From the NCBI RefSeq assembly GCF_001279775.1, contig NZ_LGDG01000145.1, positions 52,189 through 116,188 on the forward strand: a stretch of DNA of 64,000 nt, written 5' to 3'. The number at the start of each line of letters is the position of its first letter. The first letter of the stretch is position 1. The notes beneath the pieces were generated by a model. The model saw nothing but the letters and a program-made list of their open reading frames with translations, was not told where the DNA came from and searched no databases. Below are positions 53,724 to 62,057 of this stretch, in pieces. A program made the position numbers and the translations under genes. The stretch is from Streptomyces sp. MMG1533 (lineage in GTDB: Bacteria; Actinomycetota; Actinomycetes; Streptomycetales; Streptomycetaceae).

Positions 53724-54062
53724 GTGGTTCGCCGGTCCTGGTGGGTGTGCCATCTGTCGCTGCCGGCGCGAAGCGCCGTTGTTGAGGGGTGGTGGTCGGG
53801 TGACGGGTGGGATGACCTCCGCGAGGAGGAGGGTGACCGCGGGATGAGAGGGACACGTGCAGACGACGCTACGCCGAGGGGAGGCGCGGAAGCAGGGCTT
53901 CCTCTTCTTCCCTCACGGCACTCGAGACACGTAAGCCCCTCGCCCCACGAACGTACGGCATGCCACGGACGTGCCCCATTTCCGCCGTCATGTCATGGAC
54001 GTGCTCCGTTTCGCCCGTACGGACCTCAGGCCGCACGCGGGGCCGTCCGATGGCGGAAGCTG
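53724..54062. other. Gap between the ATL gene and adnA with an imperfect tandem repeat
   Basis: About 340 bases with no confident gene. Two imperfect copies of a 27- to 28-base unit (53959-53986 and 53989-54015) share CATG, GGACGTGC and CGCC. On the minus strand a short open stretch ending at 53869 reads MPYVRGARGLRVSSAVREEE and onward to LLPRLPSA. It could be a tiny gene but has no ribosome-binding site that I can defend. Confidence 0.5.
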
Positions 54063-54449
54063 TCAGGTGTGACCTTCCGCGCGTTCGCCGCCGTCCCACC
54101 GCGCCCGTCTCATGTCGAGCCGCGGGAGATGGCCCTCGGCGGCCCTGTTCGCCCCCTTCAGAGGGGTGCCTTCCGCGCGGTAGCGGCCGAGCGCCTCCAG
54201 TTCGTGGCCCGGCAGCAGGACGCCGTCCGCGCGAACGACCCGCCACCACGGAACGGCTCCCCCGTAGAGCGCCATGACGCGTCCGACCTGACGGGGACCG
54301 CCCTCCTCCAGCCACTCCGCGACATCCCCGTACGTCATGACGCGGCCGGGCGGAATCCGTTCGGCGACGTCGAGGACCCGCTCGGCGTACTCCGGCAGCG
54401 CGTCCGCGTACTCCGCGCGGGCGTCGTTCGGAAGGCTCTCCTCGCTCAT
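54063..54449 (-). CDS. Alkyltransferase-like (ATL) protein
   Basis: 128 aa. It has the MGMT DNA-binding fold: RIPPGRVMTYGDVAEWL (helix-turn-helix) and GRVMALYGGAVPWWRVVRAD. The alkyl-acceptor Cys of true MGMT (PCHR) is replaced by PWWR at residues 67-70, so it cannot take an alkyl group. ATL proteins bind O6-alkylguanine, including bulky adducts, and hand the lesion to nucleotide excision repair. It is upstream of adnA on the same strand. In mycobacteria Rv3204 at this position is the matching gene, from memory. Confidence 0.88.
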   Translation of the reverse strand: MSEESLPNDARAEYADALPEYAERVLDVAERIPPGRVMTYGDVAEWLEEGGPRQVGRVMALYGGAVPWWRVVRADGVLLPGHELEALGRYRAEGTPLKGANRAAEGHLPRLDMRRARWDGGERAEGHT

Positions 54450-54635
54450 CCGCCCCATCCTGCCCCACCCCACCGACAATGTGACGCGCTCGCGACTGTG
54501 GGTATACCTCGCCCTGAGACGGCGCTTCCGGCAGACTGTGCGCCCCCGCATGTGCACCCTGACACCCACCTGTGTCGGTGGGGCATGCCACCATCGTGCG
54601 GGCGGTGACTGGTGATACGAGACCAAGAAGAGACG

Positions 54636-57401
54636 ATGAAAGAGCAGGGTGTGCATCCCGAGGACGCGGAGAGCACCCCTGCCGCATCGTCGCGCCCTGG
54701 TACCGCCGACGCGGACGAGAAGCCCGCCAAGAAGGGCGCGGGGGACGCCGTCGAAAAGGCGCCCTCGACCCCGTCCGGGCCTGACGCCGGCGACCCCGAC
54801 GAGGTGTACGCCGACGAGGTCGAGGGTGACGAACCGCTGCTCCCCGCGCGCGTGCACCGGCCCTCCGATCTCATGCGGCTCCTGGTGGGCGTACTGGCCG
54901 TGGCCGTACTGCTCGCGATCGCCGCGTTCGCCCACGGCACCACCTCGGGCCTCGAACAGGACATCAACAAGGGCACCGGACAGGCACCGGATCTACTGAT
55001 CAAGATCGCGGGGCTGGCGTCCAGCATCGCGATCCTCCTGGTGCCGGTCGCGTTCGCGATCGAGCGGCTGATCAAACGCGACGGGCTGCGCATCGCCGAC
55101 GGTGTCCTCGCGGCCGTCCTCGCGCACGGAGTGACCCTGGCCACCGACCTGTGGGTCGCCAAGGCCGCCCCCGACTCGATCCAGGAGGCGCTCACCCAGC
55201 CCTCCCCCGGCGACATCCACGCCCTCACCGACCCCGTGCACGGCTATCTGGCGCCCGTCATCGCCTACATGACCGCCGTGGGCATGTCGCGCCGGCCGCG
55301 CTGGCGGGCCGTGCTGTGGATCGTGCTGATGCTCGACGCGTTCTCGATGCTCGTCACCGGCTACACGACCCCGTTCTCGATCATCCTGACGGTGCTCATC
55401 GGCTGGACCGTGGCCTACGGGACGCTCTACGCGGTCGGCTCGCCCAACGTCCGTCCCACCGGCCGGACGTTGATGGCGGGCCTCAGGCACGTCGGCTTCC
55501 GCCCGGTGAGCGCGGCCCGCGAAGAGGTGCCGGAGACCCCGGAGACGGGAGACCGGGGGCGGCGCTACTTCGTCACCCTGGAGGACGGTCCACCGCTGGA
55601 CGTCACGGTGGTCGACCGGGAACAACAGGCCCAGGGCTTCTTCTACCGCGCCTATCGCAACCTGACCCTGCGCGGCTTCGCCACCCGCAGCAGCCTCCAG
55701 TCGCTGCGGCAGGCGCTGGAGCAGGAGGCACTGCTCGCATACGCCGCCATCGCGGCCGGCGCCAACGCGCCCAAGCTGATCGCGACCTCCGAGCTCGGCC
55801 CCGACGCGGTGATACTCGTCTACGAGCACAGCGGCGGGCGCACCCTCGACTCCCTGCCGGACGAGGAGATCACCGACGAGCTCCTGCGCGACACCTGGCA
55901 CCAGGTGCGGGCGCTGCAGTCCCGGCGCATCGCGCATCGCAGGCTCGTGGGCGACGCGATTCTGGTGGATCGTTCCGGCACGGTGATCCTCACCGACCTG
56001 CGCGTCGGCGAGATCGCGGCCGGCGACCTGCTGCTGCGCATGGACACCTCCCAGCTGCTGGTGACGCTCGGCCTCAGAGTGGGCGCCGAGCGCGCGGTGA
56101 CCGCGGCCGTGAGTGTGCTCGGCCCCGACGCCGTTGCCGACTGTCTGCCGATGCTGCAGCCCATCGCGCTGAGCCGCTCCACGCGCGCGACGCTGCGCAG
56201 ACTGGCCCGGGAGCGCGCCGAACGCGAGCGCGAGGCGGTCCTGGAGGCGTCCCGTCAGGACAAGCAGGCCCGCCTGGAGGAGGCGCCGCACGAGACCGGG
56301 CCCGTACTCGAAAAGCTCGACAAGAAGGCTGTGAAGGCGGAAGCCAGGGCCGAGAAGCGGGCCATCGACGAGGCCATTGAGGAGGCGCGCGAGGAGGACC
56401 TGCTCACGCAGATCCGCCACGAGGTGCTGCTGATCCGGCCGCAGGCCCCGGTGGAGCCGGCCCGGCTGGAGCGGGTGCGGCTGCGCACGCTGTTGAGTTT
56501 CATCGCCGGCGCGATCGGCGCGTACTTCCTGCTGACGCAGCTCACGCACATCGAGTTCGGCCCGCTCATCGAGAACGCCGAGTGGGGCTGGGTCGCCGCC
56601 GCCGTGGTCTTCTCCGCGCTGAGCTACCTGGCGGCCGCGATGGCCCTGCTGGGCTTCGTGCCCGAGCGGGTGCCCTTCGTGCGCACCGTGGCGGCTCAGG
56701 TCGCCGGGTCGTTCGTGAAGATCGTCGCGCCGGCCGCCGTGGGCGGCGTCGCCCTCAACACGCGCTTCTTGCAACGCTCGGGCGTACGCCCCGGGCTCGC
56801 GGTGGCGAGCGTCGGCGCGTCGCAGCTGTTCGGACTCGGCTGCCACATCCTGATGCTGCTGTCCTTCGGCTATCTGACCGGTACCGAGAAGACCCCGTCG
56901 CTGTCGCCGTCCCGGACGGTCATCGCGGGTCTGCTGACGGTGGCGGTGCTCGTGCTCGTGGTGACCTCGGTGCCGTTCCTGCGGAAATTCGTCGTCACGC
57001 GCGTGAGGTCGCTGTTCGCGGGTGTCGTGCCGCGCATGCTCGACGTGCTCCAGCGGCCGCAGAAGCTGGTCACCGGCATCGGCGGCATGCTGCTCCTGAC
57101 GGCCTGCTTCGTGATGTGTCTGGACGCGTCGATCCGGGCCTTCGGCACCGAGGGGACCTCGATCAGCATCGCCAGCGTCGCCGTCGTCTTCCTCGCCGGC
57201 AACGCGCTGGGCTCCGCGGCCCCGACGCCGGGCGGTGTGGGCGCCGTGGAGGCGACCCTGACGGTCGGCCTGATCGCCGTCGGCCTCCCCAAGGAGGTCG
57301 CCGCGCCGGCGGTGCTGCTGTTCCGTCTGCTGACGCTGTGGCTGCCGGTGCTGCCGGGTTGGCTCGCCTTCAACCACCTCACGCGCAAGGGCTCGCTGTA
57401 G
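54636..57401 (+). CDS. Large membrane protein with kinase-like and LPG-synthase/flippase-like domains
   Basis: 921 aa from ATG 54636; the frame also opens at GTG 54612. A low-complexity acidic N-terminus (about 1-70) is followed by about six hydrophobic segments to residue 260. A kinase-like domain (about 290-540) follows, with AYAAIAAGANAPKLIATSEL, the segment HRRLVGDAILVD in the catalytic-loop position and TDLRVGEIAAGD in the DFG position. Key catalytic residues are altered, so it is probably a pseudokinase. A charged Lys/Glu/Arg linker leads to a C-terminal LPG_synthase_TM (UPF0104) domain with VGGVALNTRFLQRSGVRPGL and AAPTPGGVGAVEATLTVGLI. It may move or modify a lipid-linked molecule. 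Confidence 0.82.
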   Translation: MKEQGVHPEDAESTPAASSRPGTADADEKPAKKGAGDAVEKAPSTPSGPDAGDPDEVYADEVEGDEPLLPARVHRPSDLMRLLVGVLAVAVLLAIAAFAHGTTSGLEQDINKGTGQAPDLLIKIAGLASSIAILLVPVAFAIERLIKRDGLRIADGVLAAVLAHGVTLATDLWVAKAAPDSIQEALTQPSPGDIHALTDPVHGYLAPVIAYMTAVGMSRRPRWRAVLWIVLMLDAFSMLVTGYTTPFSIILTVLIGWTVAYGTLYAVGSPNVRPTGRTLMAGLRHVGFRPVSAAREEVPETPETGDRGRRYFVTLEDGPPLDVTVVDREQQAQGFFYRAYRNLTLRGFATRSSLQSLRQALEQEALLAYAAIAAGANAPKLIATSELGPDAVILVYEHSGGRTLDSLPDEEITDELLRDTWHQVRALQSRRIAHRRLVGDAILVDRSGTVILTDLRVGEIAAGDLLLRMDTSQLLVTLGLRVGAERAVTAAVSVLGPDAVADCLPMLQPIALSRSTRATLRRLARERAEREREAVLEASRQDKQARLEEAPHETGPVLEKLDKKAVKAEARAEKRAIDEAIEEAREEDLLTQIRHEVLLIRPQAPVEPARLERVRLRTLLSFIAGAIGAYFLLTQLTHIEFGPLIENAEWGWVAAAVVFSALSYLAAAMALLGFVPERVPFVRTVAAQVAGSFVKIVAPAAVGGVALNTRFLQRSGVRPGLAVASVGASQLFGLGCHILMLLSFGYLTGTEKTPSLSPSRTVIAGLLTVAVLVLVVTSVPFLRKFVVTRVRSLFAGVVPRMLDVLQRPQKLVTGIGGMLLLTACFVMCLDASIRAFGTEGTSISIASVAVVFLAGNALGSAAPTPGGVGAVEATLTVGLIAVGLPKEVAAPAVLLFRLLTLWLPVLPGWLAFNHLTRKGSL

Positions 57402-57489
57402 GACGACCATCCGGTACGGAGGTCCGACGGCGTACCTCGTACGGCTCGCGCCCCGAGCGTCTCACCGTGCGCGACCGCAGGATGGGCTC

Positions 57490-59034
57490 ATGCCGAACCC
57501 TCCCCGGCTGCGCGCCGCTGCCCTCACCACCATCGCCCTTCTCCTGCCCTCCGTGCTGGCGGGCTGCGGCGACGACTCCCAGGACGAGGACCTGTCGGCT
57601 CAGGAACTGAACTGGAAGGGCTGCCCGGCACCGTCCGCGGCGGAGGGCGGCGGTGACGCCCCGTCGCCCCTGGCGGACGGCGACAAATGGCAGTGCGCCA
57701 CGATGAAGGCGCCCCTGGACTGGGCCGATCCCAAGGGCGACACGATCAAGATCGCGCTGATCCGGGCGAAGGCGAGCGGCGACGAGAGCAAACGGATCGG
57801 CTCGCTGCTCTTCAACTTCGGCGGCCCCGGCGGCTCCGGCGTCACCACGCTGCCCGCCTTCGGCGAGGACTACGCGAAACTGCGCACCCGCTACGACCTG
57901 GTCAGCTTCGACCCGCGCGGGGTCGGCCGCAGCGCCCCCGTGGAGTGCCAGAACGACCTCCAGCTCGACGCCTACTTCCAGCAGGACGCGACCCCCGACG
58001 ACGCGGCCGAGCGCAGCACGTTCCTGGACAACACCAAGGAGTTCAACGAAGCCTGCGAGACCAACTCCGAGAAGGTGCTGCCGCGGGTCCGCACCACCGA
58101 CGCGGCCCGCGACCTGGACCTGATGCGCCAGGTCCTCGGCGACGCCGAGCTGCACTACTTCGGCATCTCGTACGGCACCGAACTCGGCGGCGTCTACGCC
58201 CACTTGTTCCCGAAGAAGGTCGGCCGCGCCGTCTTCGACGCGGTCGTGGACCCGACGCAGAACCCCGAACAGGGCTCGCTCGGGCAGGCCAGGGGGTTCC
58301 AGCTCGCCCTCGACAACTACGCCGAGGACTGCACCTCCAAGACCGAGGACTGCCCGGTCGGCGACACCGCTCAGAACGTCAAGGACCGCATCGCCAAGCT
58401 GCTCAAGGACCTCGACAGCAAGCCGATCCCCGGTATCTACCCGCGTGTGTTGACCCAGACCGCAGCGACCAACGGCATCGCGCAGGCTCTGTACTCGCAG
58501 GACTTCTGGGAGTACCTCACCGAGGGTCTCGAGCAGGCGTACGACGGGAACGGGCAGATCCTGATGGCGCTGTCCGACTCGATGAACGGCCGCAACCAGG
58601 ACGGCGAGTACAGCAACATCACCGCCGCCAACATCGCCATCAACTGCGCCGACGACAAGCCGCGGTACACCGCCGACCACGTGGAGCAGAAACTGCCCAA
58701 GTTCCAGGCCGCTTCCGCCCTGTTCGGCGACTTCCTGGCCTGGGGCATGGTCAGCTGCACCGACTGGGCCGTGCCGGGCGCAGCCGACCACCCCGACGTG
58801 AGCGCGCCCGGCTCCGCGCCGATCCTCGTCGTGGGCAACACGGGCGACCCGGCCACGCCGTACGAGGGCGCGAGGAAGATGGTGGACGCGCTGGGTGAAG
58901 GCGTCGGTGTCGAGCTGACGTACAAGGGGCAGGGGCACGGGGCGTACGACAGCAAGAACAAGTGCGTCCAGGGCGCCGTGAACGGATATCTGCTGGACGG
59001 AAAGGTTCCCGCGGCCGGAACCGTCTGCTCCTGA
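57490..59034 (+). CDS. Secreted lipoprotein alpha/beta hydrolase (tripeptidyl aminopeptidase-type)
   Basis: 514 aa. The signal peptide ends in the lipobox VLAGC, so the protein is lipid-anchored on the outside. The catalytic triad is visible: Ser in GISYGTELGG, Asp in GNTGDPATPYEGA and His in GQGHGAYDS. The N-terminal motif WKGC and the pattern WQCATMKAPLDW are typical of Streptomyces Tap/SlpD/SlpE-type serine aminopeptidases. It and the next gene are tandem paralogues. Confidence 0.92.
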   Translation: MPNPPRLRAAALTTIALLLPSVLAGCGDDSQDEDLSAQELNWKGCPAPSAAEGGGDAPSPLADGDKWQCATMKAPLDWADPKGDTIKIALIRAKASGDESKRIGSLLFNFGGPGGSGVTTLPAFGEDYAKLRTRYDLVSFDPRGVGRSAPVECQNDLQLDAYFQQDATPDDAAERSTFLDNTKEFNEACETNSEKVLPRVRTTDAARDLDLMRQVLGDAELHYFGISYGTELGGVYAHLFPKKVGRAVFDAVVDPTQNPEQGSLGQARGFQLALDNYAEDCTSKTEDCPVGDTAQNVKDRIAKLLKDLDSKPIPGIYPRVLTQTAATNGIAQALYSQDFWEYLTEGLEQAYDGNGQILMALSDSMNGRNQDGEYSNITAANIAINCADDKPRYTADHVEQKLPKFQAASALFGDFLAWGMVSCTDWAVPGAADHPDVSAPGSAPILVVGNTGDPATPYEGARKMVDALGEGVGVELTYKGQGHGAYDSKNKCVQGAVNGYLLDGKVPAAGTVCS

Positions 59035-59074
59035 CACCCCGCCCAATTCTCGGGAGAATGCGCAGGTCAGAGCG

Positions 59075-59083
59075 TTATCCACA
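59075..59083 (+). promoter_or_regulatory. DnaA-box-like 9-mer (TTATCCACA)
   Basis: Exact match to the classic DnaA box followed by GG, in the 137-base gap between the two tandem lipoprotein genes. Confidence 0.5.
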
Positions 59084-59171
59084 GGCCGCAGCGGCCGTGC
59101 TGCGATCCGCCTACTATGGCCGGACAGCCATCCGCGGCATGGGGCGGACGGCCTGCGAGGGGGGACCTGCA

Positions 59172-60722
59172 ATGACGCGTTTCATTCGGTGGGCGGCGCT
59201 GGGGACAGCCGCCGCGCTCCTGGTGACGGGCTGCAGCGGCGGCTCATCCGATGACGACAAGGGCGGCAGGAAGACCGGCCGGGCGCAGTCGTCGGACGAA
59301 TCCTCCGGTACGGCCGACTCCGCCCTGCCCTCCTCACTGACCTCCCAGAAGCTCGACTGGGGACGCTGCAAGGCCACCGCGGACTCCTCCGCGCCGGGCA
59401 GCGACTGGCAGTGCGCGACGCTCAAGGTGCCGCTGGACTGGTCGAAGCCGGACGGCGAGACGATCGGCCTCGCACTGATCCGCACCAAGGCCCGGGGCGA
59501 CAACCGCATCGGCTCGCTCCTGTTCAACTTCGGCGGCCCCGGCGGCTCCGGTGTGTCCACGATGCCGGCGTACGCCGCCACCGTCTCCCTCCTCCGTGAG
59601 CGGTACGACCTGGTCAGCTGGGACCCGCGCGGGGTCGGCGCCGGCGGGGGCATCCGCTGCCGCAGCGACAAGGAGATCCAGGCCGCCGAGTCGGTGGACG
59701 TCTCACCGGACACCCCGGCCGAGGAGACCGCGTACTTCGAGGACGCGGCCGACTTCGGCAAGGGCTGCGCGAAGGACGCCGGAAAGCTGTTGGCGCACGT
59801 CTCGACCACCGACACCGCCCGCGACATGGACCTGATGCGCCAGGTCCTCGGCGACAAGAAGACGCACTACTTCGGCATCTCGTACGGCACCGAACTCGGC
59901 GGTGTGTACGCCCACTTGTTCCCCAAGAACGTGGGACGACTGGTCCTTGACGCGGTCGTCGACCCGAGCGCCGACGCGGTGGGCCACGCGGAGAACCAGG
60001 CCCGAGGCTTCCAGCGCGCGCTGGACGACTACCTGAAGTCCACCGACCAGGATCCGGAGCGGGGCTCGCAGAAGATCGCGGACCTGCTGAAGGAGATCGA
60101 CGCAACCCCGCTGCCGACGTCCTCCGGGCGGAAGCTGACGCAGACGCTCGCCGTCACCGGCATCATCCTGCCGCTGTACAGCCAGGACAGCTGGCCGACG
60201 CTGACCAGCGCCCTGGAGGCGGCGGAGCAGGGAGACGGGTCGGAGCTCCTGGCGCTCGCCGACGGTTACAACGAGCGCGACCCATCGGGCCGCTACGGCA
60301 CGACGACCCACTCGCAACGGGTCATATCGTGCTTGGACGACAAGCAGCGGCCGACCGCCGCGGAGACGAAGAAGCTGCTGCCCGAGTTCGAGAAGATCTC
60401 GCCCGTCTTCGGGGACTTCCTGGGCTGGGACACGGCCGGCTGGTGTCACGACTGGCCGGTGGCCGGACAGCACGAGACTCCGGAGGTGAGCGCGCCGGGT
60501 GCGGCGCCGGTCCTGGTGGTCGGCAACACCGGGGACCCTGCCACACCGTACGAGGGCGCCCGGAAGATGGCGGACGAGCTGGGCGAGGACGTCGGCGTGG
60601 TGCTCACCTGGAGGGGGGAGGGGCACGGTGCGTACGGGAGCGGGAGCGACTGCGTGGACTCCGCGGTGAACGCGTACCTGCTGACCGGGACGGTGCCGAG
60701 GGACGGCAGGATCTGCTCATGA
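59172..60722 (+). CDS. Secreted lipoprotein alpha/beta hydrolase, second copy
   Basis: 516 aa. The lipobox is VTGC in ALLVTGCSGGSS. The catalytic Ser is in FGISYGTELGGVYAHLFP, the Asp is in GNTGDPATPYEGA and the His is in GEGHGAYGS. Large stretches such as GSLLFNFGGPGGSG and DLMRQVLGD are the same as in its neighbour, while the central region (about 230-400) differs, so substrate range may differ. It was probably produced by an old tandem duplication. Confidence 0.92.
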   Translation: MTRFIRWAALGTAAALLVTGCSGGSSDDDKGGRKTGRAQSSDESSGTADSALPSSLTSQKLDWGRCKATADSSAPGSDWQCATLKVPLDWSKPDGETIGLALIRTKARGDNRIGSLLFNFGGPGGSGVSTMPAYAATVSLLRERYDLVSWDPRGVGAGGGIRCRSDKEIQAAESVDVSPDTPAEETAYFEDAADFGKGCAKDAGKLLAHVSTTDTARDMDLMRQVLGDKKTHYFGISYGTELGGVYAHLFPKNVGRLVLDAVVDPSADAVGHAENQARGFQRALDDYLKSTDQDPERGSQKIADLLKEIDATPLPTSSGRKLTQTLAVTGIILPLYSQDSWPTLTSALEAAEQGDGSELLALADGYNERDPSGRYGTTTHSQRVISCLDDKQRPTAAETKKLLPEFEKISPVFGDFLGWDTAGWCHDWPVAGQHETPEVSAPGAAPVLVVGNTGDPATPYEGARKMADELGEDVGVVLTWRGEGHGAYGSGSDCVDSAVNAYLLTGTVPRDGRICS

Positions 60723-60726
60723 CGAC

Positions 60727-60788
60727 GGCGGGGGCCCCGGGCACCGTCGGTGGGCCCCGGGCCCCCGGGGGGGCGGGGGCCCCCCGCC
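60727..60788. terminator. Extremely GC-rich palindromic terminator region
   Basis: Overlapping inverted repeats built from GGGGCCCC, GGGCCCCGGGCCC and GGCGGGGG/CCCCCGCC motifs between the convergent peptidase and moeZ genes. Several alternative hairpins are possible. I have not picked one. Confidence 0.65.
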
Positions 60789-60808
60789 GTTCAGGCCGGG
60801 ATGCCGGG

Positions 60809-61987
60809 TCAGTAGACCGGCTTGCTCGGCTCGATCTGGTTGACCCAGCCGATCACGCCGCCGCCGACGTGCACGGCGTCGGAGAAGCCCGCGGACTTCA
60901 GGACCGCGAGGACTTCCGCACTGCGGACACCCGTCTTGCAGTGCAGGACGATCTTCTTGTCCTGCGGGAGGGCCTCCAGGGCGGTGCCCATGAGGAACTC
61001 GTTCTTCGGGATCAGCTTGGCGCCGGGGATCGAGACGATCTCGTACTCGTTGATCTCGCGGACGTCGATGATCTCGATGTTCTCGCCGTCGTCGATCCAC
61101 TCCTTGAGCTGCTTGGGAGTGATCGTCGAGCCGGCGGCCGCTTCCTGGGCCTCCTCGGAGACGACGCCGCAGAAGGCCTCGTAGTCGATGAGCTCGGTGA
61201 CGGTCGGGTTCTCGCCGCAGACGGCGCAGTTGGGGTCCTTGCGGACCTTCACCTGGCGGTACTGCATCTCCAGGGCGTCGTAGATCATCAGGCGGCCGAC
61301 GAGCGGCTCGCCGATGCCCGCGAGGAGCTTGATGGCCTCGTTGACCTGGATGGAGCCGATGGACGCGCACAGCACGCCCAGGACGCCGCCCTCGGCGCAG
61401 GAGGGGACCATGCCCGGCGGCGGGGGCTCCGGGTAGAGGCAGCGGTAGCAGGGGCCGTGCTCGGACCAGAAGACGGAGGCCTGGCCGTCGAAGCGGTAGA
61501 TCGAGCCCCACACGTACGGCTTGTTGAGCAGCACGCACGCGTCGTTGACCAGGTAGCGGGTCGCGAAGTTGTCCGTGCCGTCGACGATCAGGTCGTACTG
61601 GCTGAAGATGTCCATCACGTTCTCGGCCTCGAGCCGCTCTTCGTGCAGGACCACGTTCACGTACGGGTTGATGCCGAGGACGGAGTCGCGCGCGGACTCG
61701 GCCTTGGAGCGGCCGATGTCGGCCTGGCTGTGAATGATCTGGCGCTGCAGGTTCGACTCGTCGACCTCGTCGAACTCCACGATGCCGAGCGTGCCCACGC
61801 CCGCGGCGGCCAGGTACATCAACGCCGGCGAGCCCAGGCCGCCGGCGCCCACACAGAGCACCTTGGCGTTCTTCAGCCGCTTCTGCCCGTCCATCCCGAC
61901 GTCGGGGATGATCAGGTGGCGGGAGTACCTGCGGACCTCGTCTACGGTGAGCTCGGCAGCGGGCTCGACCAGGGGTGGCAGCGACAC
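60809..61987 (-). CDS. moeZ: Adenylyltransferase/sulfurtransferase MoeZ
   Basis: 392 aa, GTG start after CGGAG. The N-terminal E1-like domain has VGAGGLGSPALMYLAAAGVG, the motif DEVDESNLQRQIIHS and a DGTDNFATRYLVND motif, with the zinc cysteines in CYRCLYPEP and CAVCGENP. The C-terminal rhodanese domain has its active Cys at 350 (LHCKTGVRSAEV). It activates small sulfur carriers (MoaD, CysO, ThiS-type) by adenylation and thiocarboxylation. It has an exact sigma-R promoter upstream, inside the end of the next gene. Confidence 0.95.
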   Translation of the reverse strand: MSLPPLVEPAAELTVDEVRRYSRHLIIPDVGMDGQKRLKNAKVLCVGAGGLGSPALMYLAAAGVGTLGIVEFDEVDESNLQRQIIHSQADIGRSKAESARDSVLGINPYVNVVLHEERLEAENVMDIFSQYDLIVDGTDNFATRYLVNDACVLLNKPYVWGSIYRFDGQASVFWSEHGPCYRCLYPEPPPPGMVPSCAEGGVLGVLCASIGSIQVNEAIKLLAGIGEPLVGRLMIYDALEMQYRQVKVRKDPNCAVCGENPTVTELIDYEAFCGVVSEEAQEAAAGSTITPKQLKEWIDDGENIEIIDVREINEYEIVSIPGAKLIPKNEFLMGTALEALPQDKKIVLHCKTGVRSAEVLAVLKSAGFSDAVHVGGGVIGWVNQIEPSKPVY

Positions 61988-62031
61988 GGGGACTCCGTTG
62001 GTCGGTCAATCATTACGGTTGTTCTCCCCGT

Positions 62032-62057
62032 AACAGTGCCATGGCCTTTTTCATTCC
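62032..62057 (-). promoter_or_regulatory. Sigma-R promoter of moeZ
   Basis: On the minus strand, GGAAT (62057-62053), exactly 18 bases, GTT (62034-62032), about 45 bases before the moeZ GTG. The minus-35 element lies inside the 3' end of the upstream gene. Confidence 0.85.

Noticed and set aside
50280-54608. Plus-strand open frame of 1442 codons opposite adnA and the ATL gene
   Set aside because: It is a complementary-strand shadow of two well-supported genes, with no domain.
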